A stretch of DNA of 11,818 nucleotides from Baffinella frigidus (taxonomy: Eukaryota; Cryptophyceae; Cryptomonadales; Baffinellaceae), in contig MU646464.1 of NCBI GenBank assembly GCA_026770585.1, positions 614,194 to 626,011 on the forward strand, given 5' to 3'. The notes under the pieces are model-generated. The model was given only the letters and a program-made list of their open reading frames with translations. It made no database searches and had not been told where the DNA came from. The stretch's first letter is position 1, and each line of letters begins with the position of its first letter. Shown here in pieces: positions 1 through 10,600 of this stretch. Made by a program: the position numbers and the translations under genes.

Positions 1-262
1 CATGCATGCATGCATCCCCGAGTCACCGCGCGACACGCGCGGCGCAGCGCCATCGCACGAGGTCTGATTTGCACCAGCGGAGTACTGTTTCAGTCCCACC
101 TTCGGTACCAATCTGGATTTCCCAAAGACCTCTTTCGCGGGGACCAGGTGTCGGGAGGGTGCGGTCTGGCACGGTCCTCGATGTGACGCGCTATGCAACA
201 ACAACAACAACAACAATAAGGACAGCATCTGGGACTTGTCGAATCCGAGCTTGGTGCTGTGT
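1..262. other. No gene recognised; CATG and CAA repeats
   Basis: It starts with a CATGCATGCATGCATG alternation (2-16) and holds a CAA run (196-216). I looked here for the missing C-terminal exons of BIO1 and found no convincing match. Confidence 0.5.
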
Positions 263-357
263 AGAGATTAATAATTCATTGCCAAACAGTCAGCGTCGGC
301 GCCGCACATGCTAAGCATTGTGCCACTACTGTACCCCGTGTCGGCCGCTCATACGAG
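263..357 (+). repeat. 95-bp inverted repeat, left copy
   Basis: It is the diverged reverse complement (roughly 85-90%) of 2236-2330, starting AGAGATTAAT and ending ATACGAG. Together they flank exons 15 and 16. They may be two copies of one element in opposite orientation. Confidence 0.85.
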
Positions 358-390
358 CATTTTCCGGATGGATTCCAACTCCACCTCCAC

Positions 391-440
391 CAATAATAAT
401 AACAATGATAATAATAAGAAGAAGAAGAAAAAGAAGAAGA
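391..440. repeat. AAT/GAA microsatellite
   Basis: Imperfect AAT, then AAG repeats. Encoded proteins here are artefacts of the repeat. Confidence 0.9.
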
Positions 441-480
441 ATACGCAGCTTCAAGCGACGATCGCGCGGAGAGGCGAAAC

Positions 481-697
481 AACCCTAAAACCCAAACCCC
501 AAGGGTGATGGGGTTTGGGGTGTGGGGTGTGGGGTTTGGGGTTTGGGTTTTTGGGAGTTTGGGTTTGGGGTTTGGGGTTTGGGGTTTGGGGTTTGGGGTT
601 TGGGGTTTGGGGTTCGATGCTTGGGGTTTGGGGTTTGGGGTTTGGGGTTTGGGGTTTGGGGTTTGGGGTTTGGGGTTTGGGGTTTGGGGTTTGGGGT
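481..697. repeat. TTTGGGG heptamer array with strand switch
   Basis: A short C-rich stretch (481-500, CCCAAACCCC) meets a long G-rich array (about 509-697) of near-perfect TTTGGGG units. The array reaches the exon 16 donor and forms the start of intron 16. It has strong G-quadruplex potential on the plus strand. Confidence 0.93.
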
Positions 698-700
698 TGC

Positions 701-791
701 CTGCGGGAGGTGCGAGAGCGCGAGCACGTCTGCCTCCGCCCAGTGATCCTCGAGAGGTTGCCCCAAGCTCACGAAGTTCGGGTTCGTGTCC
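701..791 (-). CDS. BIO1: BIO1 exon 16, last one in window
   Basis: 91 nt complete Arg and read [20 protein letters not shown] then [10 protein letters not shown]. It fits the LRELWDEELVQQISSHSAV region of plant BIO1. The acceptor is TGCGCAG|GGACAC. The apparent donor is a GC type, CCGCAG|GCAACC, and runs straight into the TTTGGGG array. A 5'-half copy lies upstream at 862-901. Confidence 0.85.
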
Positions 792-3700
792 CTGCGCACC
801 GCCGCACCCTTCAGTACCCCACCACCCCTCCCTGCTTCCGATCTCCCTGCTTCCGATCTCCAGTTCGGGTTCGTGTCCCTGCGCACCGCCGCACCCTTCA
901 GAACTGGCAGAGAGGACAGGGGTCACCCCCCCCTGCTGCACCAGCTCTCACCCCCGGCAGTGTGAGGGAGGGTGTTTCGCGCGAGACTGCGAGGCACACG
1001 GATCAGAGGAGATCCAAAAGTTGCCCCCCCATCAACTTAACGGGGGAGGTTTTCAGTTGGGGCTGGATGCAGGGTGCGAGAGTGTAGGGGTTGTCTTCTC
1101 TGTGATCCCCCCCCCAACTCTCTGGAATCAACTTAAGGCAAATTTCCACTTACCTGGAGGCCATGAGGTCAAGAGCAGCGACGCCCGCCTGGCAGCCGAT
1201 CGGATGCACCGTGTAGCTGTGGACCCTCCTGAGCGCTTCCGGGAGGTACCAACCGCCACCCTATCCTTACCAACTGCCGCCCTATCCTGTGCCAACCACC
1301 GCCCTATCCTCCCAACTGCCGCTCTATCCTGCCAACCGCCGCCCGATCCTGCGAATGCCGCTGTACCTGGAGGCCATGAGGTCGAGGGCCGCGACGCCCG
1401 CCTGGCAGCCGCCCTATCCAGTGCCAAATGTCGCCCCATCCTCCCAACCGCCACCCTATCCTCCCAACTGCCGCTCTATCCTGCCAAATGCCGCCCTATC
1501 CAGCCAACCGCCGCCCTATCCTCCCAACTGCCGCTCTATCCTCCTAACTGCCGCCCTATCCTGCCAACCGCCGGCCTATCGTGCCAACCGCCGCCCGATC
1601 CTGCGAATGCCGCTGTACCTGGAGGCCATGAGGTCGAGGGCCGCGACACCCGCCTGGCAGCCGATCGGATGCGCCGTGTAGCTGTGCCCTGCTCCCGAGA
1701 AACAGTGCACGGATGAAACGTTTGGATCAAGCGTTTGAGTCAGAAGTTTGGATCACGCATCTCCAGGTTGGAGAGTACTGATAAAGAAGAAGAAGAAGAA
1801 GAAGAAGAAGAAGAAGAAGGAGACGCTATGCACCGTGTAGCTGTGCCCTGCTGCCCACGCGTGCAAGGATCAAACGTGTGCTCGCGCCAACGTTGGGATC
1901 ACGCGTTTTCAGCACTCATCTGATGAGCGATCAGGCTGATCAAACGTTTGGGTCACGCATCGCCAGGCTTGAGCGTTATAAAGAAGAAGAAGAAGAAGAG
2001 GAGGAGGAAGAAGAAGAAGCTGTGCCCTGCTCGCGAGCACGCATCGCCAGGCTTGAGCGTTATAAAGAAGAAAACGAAGAAGAAGAATAAGAAGCTGTGC
2101 ACTGCTGGCGCGCACGCGTGGAGAAGCCTCAGCGCACGCACCAACGCGAGGAGGGGAACAGGAGAGGAGAACCGGGGAGGGGCGAGGTTCCTGCCCCAGA
2201 AGCGGGGTCAGGTTCGAATGTGCTTGCGCGATTTTCTCGTATGAGCGGCCGACACGGGGTACAGTAAGTGGCACAATGCGTCGAGCATGTGCGGCGCGGA
2301 CGCTGGTTGTTTGGCAATCAATTAATCTCTGTCCGAGGCAGCCTGTTGCCGTCCCAGGAGAACCTTCTCCTGACAGTCACAACACACCACGCTACCGCGC
2401 CACACCAACACGCTTTATAGGGTTTAGGGTTCAGGAGTTTTGGGTTTCAAGATTTGGCAATAAATTATCAATCTCTCTGCGCGATTTTCTCGCCAAAGAA
2501 TTCTCTGGCCAAGTTCTGACCAACAACGGTAATGATGTCTGTAGGACCAGCCCATGTCCGTGGAACAGCCCCGCCGGCAGGCTTGTGAACGGCGCCGAAG
2601 CCAGACGGTCGGCCGTGACTGCCTTGCGTGTTCCTAGCGGGCTGTTCCACAGTAGTCCGCACCACCTTGCCGGTATTGGTCTGTCGACTCTCGTCGAGCG
2701 AGGCTGACATCCACGGGAGAACACGGTGAGCCCAAAATAGACCAAGATAGAGCTGGGAGGGGACCTTGTCTCAGCAAAGGGATTCTAAAATTCGTTTTCT
2801 CAAGTCAATTCCTCTTCAAATATGTCAACTTATGCACAGAGAAAGAATAAGTTGACGAATTTGTACAGGAATTGACTTAAAAAAACGAATTTTAGAGGAT
2901 AGAGCTGGGAGGGGACCGTGGAGGAGGGCGTCTGTCTTGGAGGGGCCTCTGAAGGCCTGGGTTAGGGTCTTTGGTTTAGTGTTGAGTGTTGAGTGTTGAG
3001 TGTTGAGTGTTGAGTGTTGAGTGTTGAGTGTTGAGTGCTTAGAGTTTGGGGTGTAGGACTTAGGGTTCAGAGTTTGGGGGTTTGGGGTTCAAGGTTTAGG
3101 GTTTAGGGTTTAGGGTTTTGGAGTTTAGGGATGAGCCTGGAAGACTTGCTCGGTGGCGAGCGTGGCAGCGAGGGGGAGCGTGCCCCCCGTTAGCAGCTTC
3201 GCGTAGCACGCGATGTCCGGCACCACCCCCTGCCAGGGTCAGCATCAGGGTCAGGGTCAGGGTCAGGGTCAGGGTCAGGGTCAGGGTCCGAGTCCCCTGC
3301 CGCACCCCCCGCCCCCGCGCTCAGGGTCAGGGTCAGAGACATGGTCAGGGTCAGGGTCAGGGTTGGGCTCAGCGTGAGGCAGAGCGCGAGGGGGGACGGG
3401 GTTTCTGGATTCTGGTTTCGGAATTCGGGTTTAGAGGTTGGGGTTTGGGGCGTTTAGAGGTTAGGGTTTGGGGTTATACCGAGAAGGAGCAGCCCGAGAG
3501 GCGTCTGGGCCAGGGTCAGGGTCAAGGTCAGAGTCTGGGCCAGGGTCAGGCTCAAGCTCAGGGGGAGCAGGCTCAGGTGCAAGGTGGGGCTCAGTGTCGG
3601 GGTGGTGCAGGGGGTGAAGGGGGACGGGGCAGATCGCGATTGAGTGTCTAAACCCGAAACTCTAAACCCTGAACCCTAACCCCTCACACACCGAGAAGGA

Positions 3701-6700
3701 GCAGCCCGAGAGGCGTCCGAGGCGCCAGAGGCCGGCGAAGACCTCGTCCATCACCACTGGGATCCTGCTCGAAGCGTTCGGGGTTACGTTTCAGGATTTA
3801 CGGTTCACTTTTTCAGTTATGTTATTTTATCTTTTATTTGTTGTGGGGTTTGGGGTTGGGGGTTAAGGGTGAAGGGGGGTTGGGTTTTGGGTGTAGGGTG
3901 TAGGGTTGTGTGTCCGAGGCGCCAGAGGCCTGCGAGGACCTCGTCCATCGCCACCGGGATCCTGTTTCAGGAATTCGGGTTTAGGGGTCAGTTTTTTTTT
4001 TAAACGTTTTGTTGATATAACTCCCCTAACACCCCAGGTTGTTTTTAGGGTTTTGTTTTGAGGATGTTGGGTTTTGGGTTTTGGGTTTTGGGTTTTGGGT
4101 TTTGGGTTTGAGGTTTTGGGGTTGGGGTTTTGGGTTTTGGTGTTTGGGGTTTGGTCTTTGGTGTTGGGTGTTTGGTGTTTCGGAGGTATTACCTGCGCTC
4201 CCTCGCCACGGTGGCCATCGCAAGCTGGAAGAGGGGGTCGATCATGTCCATCCCCCCCGCGCCTAGGGTGTCGGGGTTTAGAGTTTAGGGTTTGGGGTTT
4301 TAGGGTTTCGTGTTGAGGGTTTGGGGTTTGGGGTTGAGGGGTTTGGGTTTGGGGTTTGGGGTTTGGGGTTTGGGGTTTAGGGTTTAGGGCTTTGGTTTCA
4401 GGGTAAGGGTTTAGGGTTTGGGGGTGTATGTGTTTGGGTTTCGGGTTGAGGGTTCAAGGTTGAGCGTTGAGGGTTGAGGGTTCAGAGTTAAAGGTTTCGG
4501 GTTTCGGGTTTCGGGTTTCGGGTTTCGGGTTTCGGGTTTAGGGTTAAGGGAGTAGAGTTTACCGTGCATCGTCGATTCCATCACACACGCCGCCACCTGC
4601 CAACCAGTGCCAAAGTTACGACACGTTTGCTTTCCGCTGGAACACTACGAGGAACCATACTTCAGTTTTTTGTTGCATTCTTGCCCAAGAAACACGCCTG
4701 CAGTCAGCAATTTTTTACCTGCCTGCCCGGATTTCCGGGGGGGGACGTGCCCCGTAGCCTTTTGAGTGGACTAGCACTTAGAAGATCCTTATGTGTAGTA
4801 ATTTTCATAGCCAACGGATAGTTTAAATTGACTTATTCCCGGATTAGGCCCCGCAAATCAGCGCTTTCCCGGGCACTGTTAACTTGCGAGCGCTTTCATC
4901 CGGACGAGTTTTTATGATAAATACGCACCGGCAACGATGTTTACCACACAAATGCTTTCATGATTACTAGTATGATCCATCTGTGTAGTAAATTTCGTTG
5001 CCGGTGCGTGTTGATCATAAATACCCGCCGCGATTAGATTGTTGTAGCACACGCTGGCATGATGATTCACATCACACAAAAACGCTGATTTGTCAACAGG
5101 GGTACCGCACGAGAATGCTACAAGGGCCTATTTTAAACCAATTTGCTTTTAAAAGTGGGCATTTGTGTAGTAACTTTCGTTGATTGGTCACGTAACTCTG
5201 CAAAATTAGCACAGTCGCGAGGTTGGAACACCATGCCCTGGTACAAATATTTACAACCCCACATGTAAATCTGATCCTCCAGCATTCTCGAGCGGTACGG
5301 TTGGCTCGTAACCTGAGTTCCCTTAGCCTGCGCGGCGTCGAGGCGTGAATTGATGTATGCGAGGTAGGCGGTTTTGAGCGGCGAGGCCTTCCGTTTCAGC
5401 ATGTCGAGCGCGTCCGCCTGCCCAGGAGAGAGGCGTTTTATAACTACCGACGTAAAACGTTTCGTACCAGAGCGTTTTAACTTTGTACCACGCTCGCGAA
5501 TTATAATCGATTTGTTGGGGAGTTTGGGTGGAGATGTGAGCGAGGTATGCGGTTTTGAGCGCCGAGGCCTTCCGCCTGGCGAGGAGAGAGACTTTATTTA
5601 CATGTTGGTTTTACGCTCGCGTCCAGGTTTGTACGGGCGCTGGTCACGTTCCCCGCGGTTTACGCGGGAGTAACGTGGCCAGTTCCCGTACAAACCCTGT
5701 AAAAGAGGTTTTACGCGCCCACTTTTAGTTTTTGCAACTATTTTAGAAAGGTAGGTAGGCGGTTTTGTGCGGTGAGGCCGTCCGCCTGCCCAAGAGATAG
5801 ACCTTTATAACTACCGATTTAAAACGATTCGTACCAGAGCGTTTTGACCTTGTACCACGGTCGCGAATTATAATCGACTTGTTGGGGAGTTTGGGTCCAG
5901 CGCCGAACCCCGCCAGAGTCAAAACATATGGGTGAAGCAGCGAGGGGTTTGGGGTTTAGGGTTTAGGGTTTAGAGTTTAGGGTGTAGGGTTTAGGGTGTA
6001 GGGTTTAGGGTTTACCCTAAACCAGGAGGAGGGAGATGAGGGAGGAGAAGAGCTGCGGGAGGGACCTTGGAGGCGAAGGGTTCCCGGTGTGTTCTCCCTC
6101 CCTCTCTCCCTCCCTCTCTCTCTCCCTCTCTCCTTCCCTCTCTCTCTCTCTCCCTCCCTCCCTCCCTGCCTCTCTCTCTCTCTTCCTCTCTCTTTCTCCC
6201 TCCCTCTCTCTCTCTCTCTCTCTCTCCCTCTCTCTCTTTCTCTCTCTCCCCCTCTTGGGGCGCTTGCCCACCTGTATCCGGGGAATCCTAATTTTCTTGC
6301 ATTCCCTGGCAATGAAACTCACTACACAAACAACGTAAGATTTGCCCCTGGGTTGCCTCCAGGGTGGAGGGGAGACCTTGGAGGAAAACTTGACGTCAAC
6401 CTCCTTGGAAGATATCGGAGAGGAGGTCTGGTGCCCATCGCTGATCGCCGCGGGCAACTCCACCTACCCCCCCCCCCCACGGAGCGTCAGATTTTATCGC
6501 GTCTCTCCATAGATTCCCTCTCAGATTTCGGTGGGGCTTGGAGCCATTCTGCATATTTGGAGTTTTAAAACTGCCGCTGATGATAATCGCCGCGGGGAAC
6601 TCCACCTGGACCCCGCCAGGTCACACATCAGAACCACGCGAGAATGCTAGAGGGGCCTATTTAAAACCGATGTGGTTTTAAAAGTAGGCATTTGTGTAGT

Positions 6701-7619
6701 AACTTTCGTTGATTGGTCACGTGGCTCTGCGACATCAGCACAGTCACGAGGTTGGAATACCCTATCCTGGTACAATATTTTACGACCCCACATGTAAATA
6801 AGCCCCTCTAGCATTCTCGAGTGGCACCCCGCCAGGCTACACATCAGAATCGACGGTTGAGGCTTCCTCATTCTGCAAGTGTTTCCTGGCACAAATGAAG
6901 ATACGTACCAGAAACATAGATGGACATTGTCTGCGACGGCCACTGTGTGGTTTGAGGAGGATGCCTTTATTCGGGGAAACCTATTTTTCTTTCAATTCCT
7001 GGCAACAAAAATTATTACACAATTTCTTTAATATGGCTAGTAAGAAAGAAGTTTTTAGTAATTTTCGTTGCCAGGAAATGAAAGAAAAATAGGTTTCCCC
7101 GGATAAAAATAAGTAGCAAGAGGACCCGACAGAGGCCTTCAGAGAGGAAGAGGGTCGATCCAGACCCCGCGCGGCTGACTACAATACATTTACGGTGCGA
7201 TTACAATACATTTATGGCGACTAATATGCATGTATGGCGACTAACATACATGTATGGTGACTAAAATACATTTGTGGCGACTAAAACACATGTATTGCGA
7301 GATTTGACGAGGGGGGGGACCTGCCACACGCCCTGGGAGAGGAAGAGGGTCTAGGGATAGGGTTTACGGTTTAGGGTTCAGGGTTAAGGGTTAAGGGTTT
7401 AGAGGTTAGGGTTTTGAGACCTGCCAGAGGCCTTCGGAGAGGTAGAGGGTGGGGGGGTCGATCCAGACGCCGCGCGGCTGATACCACGGCATCTGCTTGA
7501 ACCTGGGTTGGGGTTTAGGGTTTTGGGTTTGGGGTTTAGGGCGTAAGTTTCAGGCTGAGATTACGGCATTTGCTTGAACCTGCCGAGGGGGGCGTCAGGG
7601 CAGGAGAGGGTAGAGGAGG

Positions 7620-7665
<46 letters not shown>

Positions 7666-10600
7666 CGGCAAGAGAGGAGAGAAAAGGGGAGGGGGACAGA
7701 CGGCGGTAGGGGGTTATAACGTTGCCTGCGTAAACCTGGCCCGGCCAAAATGCATTTTAGTCACACCTTTGTATTTTGGCGAGGCCAGGTCTACGCAGGC
7801 AAAAGCCAGACCCCCCTACCTCGATTTGCGCTCGAGCGCCCACCTCGCTGCGCCTGTATGCCCACCGGTGTTCGAACCCGGGGCTCTAATGTTCTAGAAT
7901 GTTCTAGAATGTTCGAAATTGGTTGTTCAACAGATTACTGCAGAGATTACTACAGAGCGAGGTCGTTGTTACTACACATAGAGAGCTTTATTACTACAGG
8001 ATCTTTATCACTACAGGATCTTTATTACTACGCATAACGGACATGTCTTTCGTGCGCGCTGGCTGCCTCCGTGCTTTCTCCGTGCGTGTTGGTACGGGGG
8101 TGGGAGACCCTGTGAAGACAGAGGGGTTCTGCGCTTCCATCCACCAACCCTCACAGTCTGGGCAAATCGGGAAAAATGGCTCCAAAACTCCCCTTGAAGG
8201 CCGTCGGATTCCGACGGCCTCCAAGGGGGTGTGGTGTTTTTGACTTTTTCGATTTGCCCAAGTTGTGAGGGTTGGAGGTGCGCATCCATGGCTCCGAGAT
8301 GACCACGCACTGTCGCACGAGGCAGAGGCCGCAACCTTCATAGGCTAACGTCTTGAAAACCGGGTAGTTAAGCCTACGGTATTGCCCACGGTAGGCCGTA
8401 GGGGCCTAGGGGGGTCCTACGAAACATTAGGTCCTAGGAGCCCTACGGCCTACCGTAGGCAATAGCGTAGGCCTAACTACCCGGTTTTCAGGACGTTACC
8501 CTATTAACCTCACCCGCCATGATTCGGAACAGGACACCGTCTGCATCCGAGGCTAAGCCCGTCCCACAGAGGGGGTGGAATTCTCCTAAGTGTTTGTAGC
8601 AATGTTAAGTGGCCACTTATGTTAAGTAGCCACTTGTATGCGAATTTCGCAGGTGGTGGGGCGAGCCACACGAGGCTATCCGTACGAACAGATTCATAAG
8701 TCAATTATTGGATTATTGCCCAGGAAACACGCCAAAAGTCAGCAAATGATCACGTTTCCGCCCGCTGAGCGGGCGGAAACGTGATCATTTCCCCGCAATT
8801 TTTAAAAATTCCTTTTATTCTGTTCGTATGGATAGCCTCGTGTGGAGGGTGGGAGACCCGGTGAAGACAGAGGGGCTCTGCACATCCATGGCTCCGAGGG
8901 TGTCTCCGTGGTAGCTCCAAAGTTGACGAATTCGCACCAGCACGTCCACTTAAGAATCGTCCGCGAGCCATCAATAAGTGTCAATAACCCGGGTGAGGTG
9001 GTGGTGGGGGGGTGGGAGACCCTGTGAAGACAGAGGGGCTCTGCGCGTCCATGGCTCCGAGGGTGTCTCCGTGGTAGCTCCCGGAGAGACCTAGTTTAGG
9101 GTTTAGAGTCAAGGGTTTAGGGTTTAGGGTTTAGGGTTTCGGGTTTCGGGTTTAGGGTTTAGGGTTTAGGGTTTCGGGTTTGGGGTTTGGGGTTTGGGGT
9201 GTGGGGTTTGGGGTAACCTCTAACCCCCCGCCCCAGCATGCCAACCAGCCCAAGCTGATTGTAAAACAGCAAACGCCTCTCTATAAAGCAGCGGATATCC
9301 CTCTGTAAAGTAAGTGACGTGAGCGCATCGCGCCGTGCGGATGTTTTCGTCGGTATGCCGGGGCGGGGGGTTAGGGTTTACCCCAAACCCTAAACCAAAA
9401 ACCCTTGACCCCACACCCTATACCATACACCCTAGACCCTAGACCCTACACCCCAGACCCTAGACCCTAGACCCCACACCAGGTCTCGCACGACATCCTT
9501 TTAGGGTTTTAGGGTTTGGGGTTTAGGGTACCTGGAGGAGGAGCATGCGTGCTGAAGGCTGCCTGGGTTGAGGGTTTGAACCTTGAGCCTGGTTCAGGGT
9601 TCAAACCCTAAACCCTAAACCCTAAATTCACAGCAGAAACAAAAAGGGGTATTGAGGAGAAACACGTGAGATGTTGGGAGGAGAGACCGAAGATCAAGAA
9701 GTTGAGCTTCGCGAGCTCCTGTTCTGACTTGTCCATCAACCCGTGGACACACGGGATGGTCTGGAGAAAGCAACAATGAGTCGACTGTAGTGGAAATGCA
9801 CCACAGAACACCCTTGAGCCCCGTGCCACTTGGGGCCAGCAGAAAACCCTGGCAGGAAAGTGTCGCGGTGTTGGCGGCGAGAGATCCAGGATGGAGAAGT
9901 TGAGCGGTGACAAGGAAACCATCACGACGGTGAGAGAAGTAAACTCTAATAAACCAGTAAGTAAACTCTAATAAACCAGTTTGGGAGGAGAGACCGAGGA
10001 TTGAGAAGTTGAGCTTGGCGAGCTCTTGTTCTGACTTGTCCATCAACCCGTGGTCTGCCATGTATCTGGGTTCGGGTTGAGGGTTTGGGGTTTGGGTTGG
10101 GGTTGGGATTGGGGTTGGGGGTTGGGGGTTGGGGTTCAGGGGTTCAGGGGTTGGGGTTTGGGGTTTGGGGTTTGGGGTTTGGGGTTTGGGGTTTGAGGTT
10201 TGGGGTTTAGGGTTTAGAGTTGGGGGTTTGGGATTTAGGGTTTAGGGTTTAGGGTTTGAGGTTTCGGGTCTGAGGAGAGGGGTTGCGACTTGCGAAAGGC
10301 CATCTTGATGGCGACTTCCACGGCCGTCGATCCTGGTTGAGGGTGTGAGGTTTGGGGTTTAGGGTTTAGGGTTTAGGTTGTAGGGATTGGGGTTTGGGGT
10401 TTAGGGTTTAGGGTCTAGGGTTCAGAGTTTCTGGTTCAGGGTTTGGGGTGTAAGGTGTAGGTTTTAGGGTTCAAGGTTTATGGTTTAAGGTTTGGGGTTT
10501 AGGGTCTAGGGTTCAGAGTTTCTGGTTCAGGGTTCAGGGGTTAGGGATTAGGGTCGAACCATCGTCCGAGTAGAAAACCCGTGTCGCCCACCCTTGCCCG

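Larger units (their letters stand above)
5376..5897. repeat. Diverged tandem duplication carrying the exon 9 acceptor
   Basis: About 150 bp at 5376-5529 matches 5751-5897. Both hold the exon 9 start, TATAACTACCGA, CGTACCAGAGCGTTTT and CGCGAATTATAATCGA. A third, shorter copy begins at 5537. Confidence 0.85.

Noticed and set aside
1-110. Possible C-terminal BIO1 exon or start of another gene on the minus strand (MALRRACRAV, or PRVSRGDSG in another frame)
   Set aside because: No suitable acceptor and donor, and only a weak chance match to the P-x-V-x-R motif.
276-941. Minus-strand frame of 221 codons with PNPKPQT repeats
   Set aside because: The repeat is translated TTTGGGG. Only the exon 16 part is coding, and in a different frame.
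505-1716. Long plus-strand frame of 403 codons
   Set aside because: It is generated by the TTTGGGG array and the 20-bp minisatellite and overlaps exons 15 and 16 on the other strand. It contains no recognisable domain.
2537-2672. Weak inverted symmetry around GTGGAACAGCCC
   Set aside because: Only a 12-bp core matches well, so it is too degraded to call an element.
3118-3651. Plus-strand frame of 177 codons, Gln-Gly and Arg-Val rich
   Set aside because: It results from GGGTCA hexamers that cannot give stops. It lies antisense to exon 13 and the exon 12 fragment.
5977-6568. Overlapping frames on both strands rich in Ser-Leu-Pro or Arg-Glu
   Set aside because: They are products of the CT microsatellite. 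Exon 8 is the only supported coding piece in this interval.
7855-7885. tRNA T-arm-like GTTCGAACCC, possible tRNA or SINE
   Set aside because: The stem does not pair over five bases, and no matching acceptor stem or A box was found on either strand.
9532-9562. 31-nt segment bounded by CCCAG and GTACCC, exon-like
   Set aside because: Its length would break the exact phase between exons 5 and 6, and it matches no family motif.
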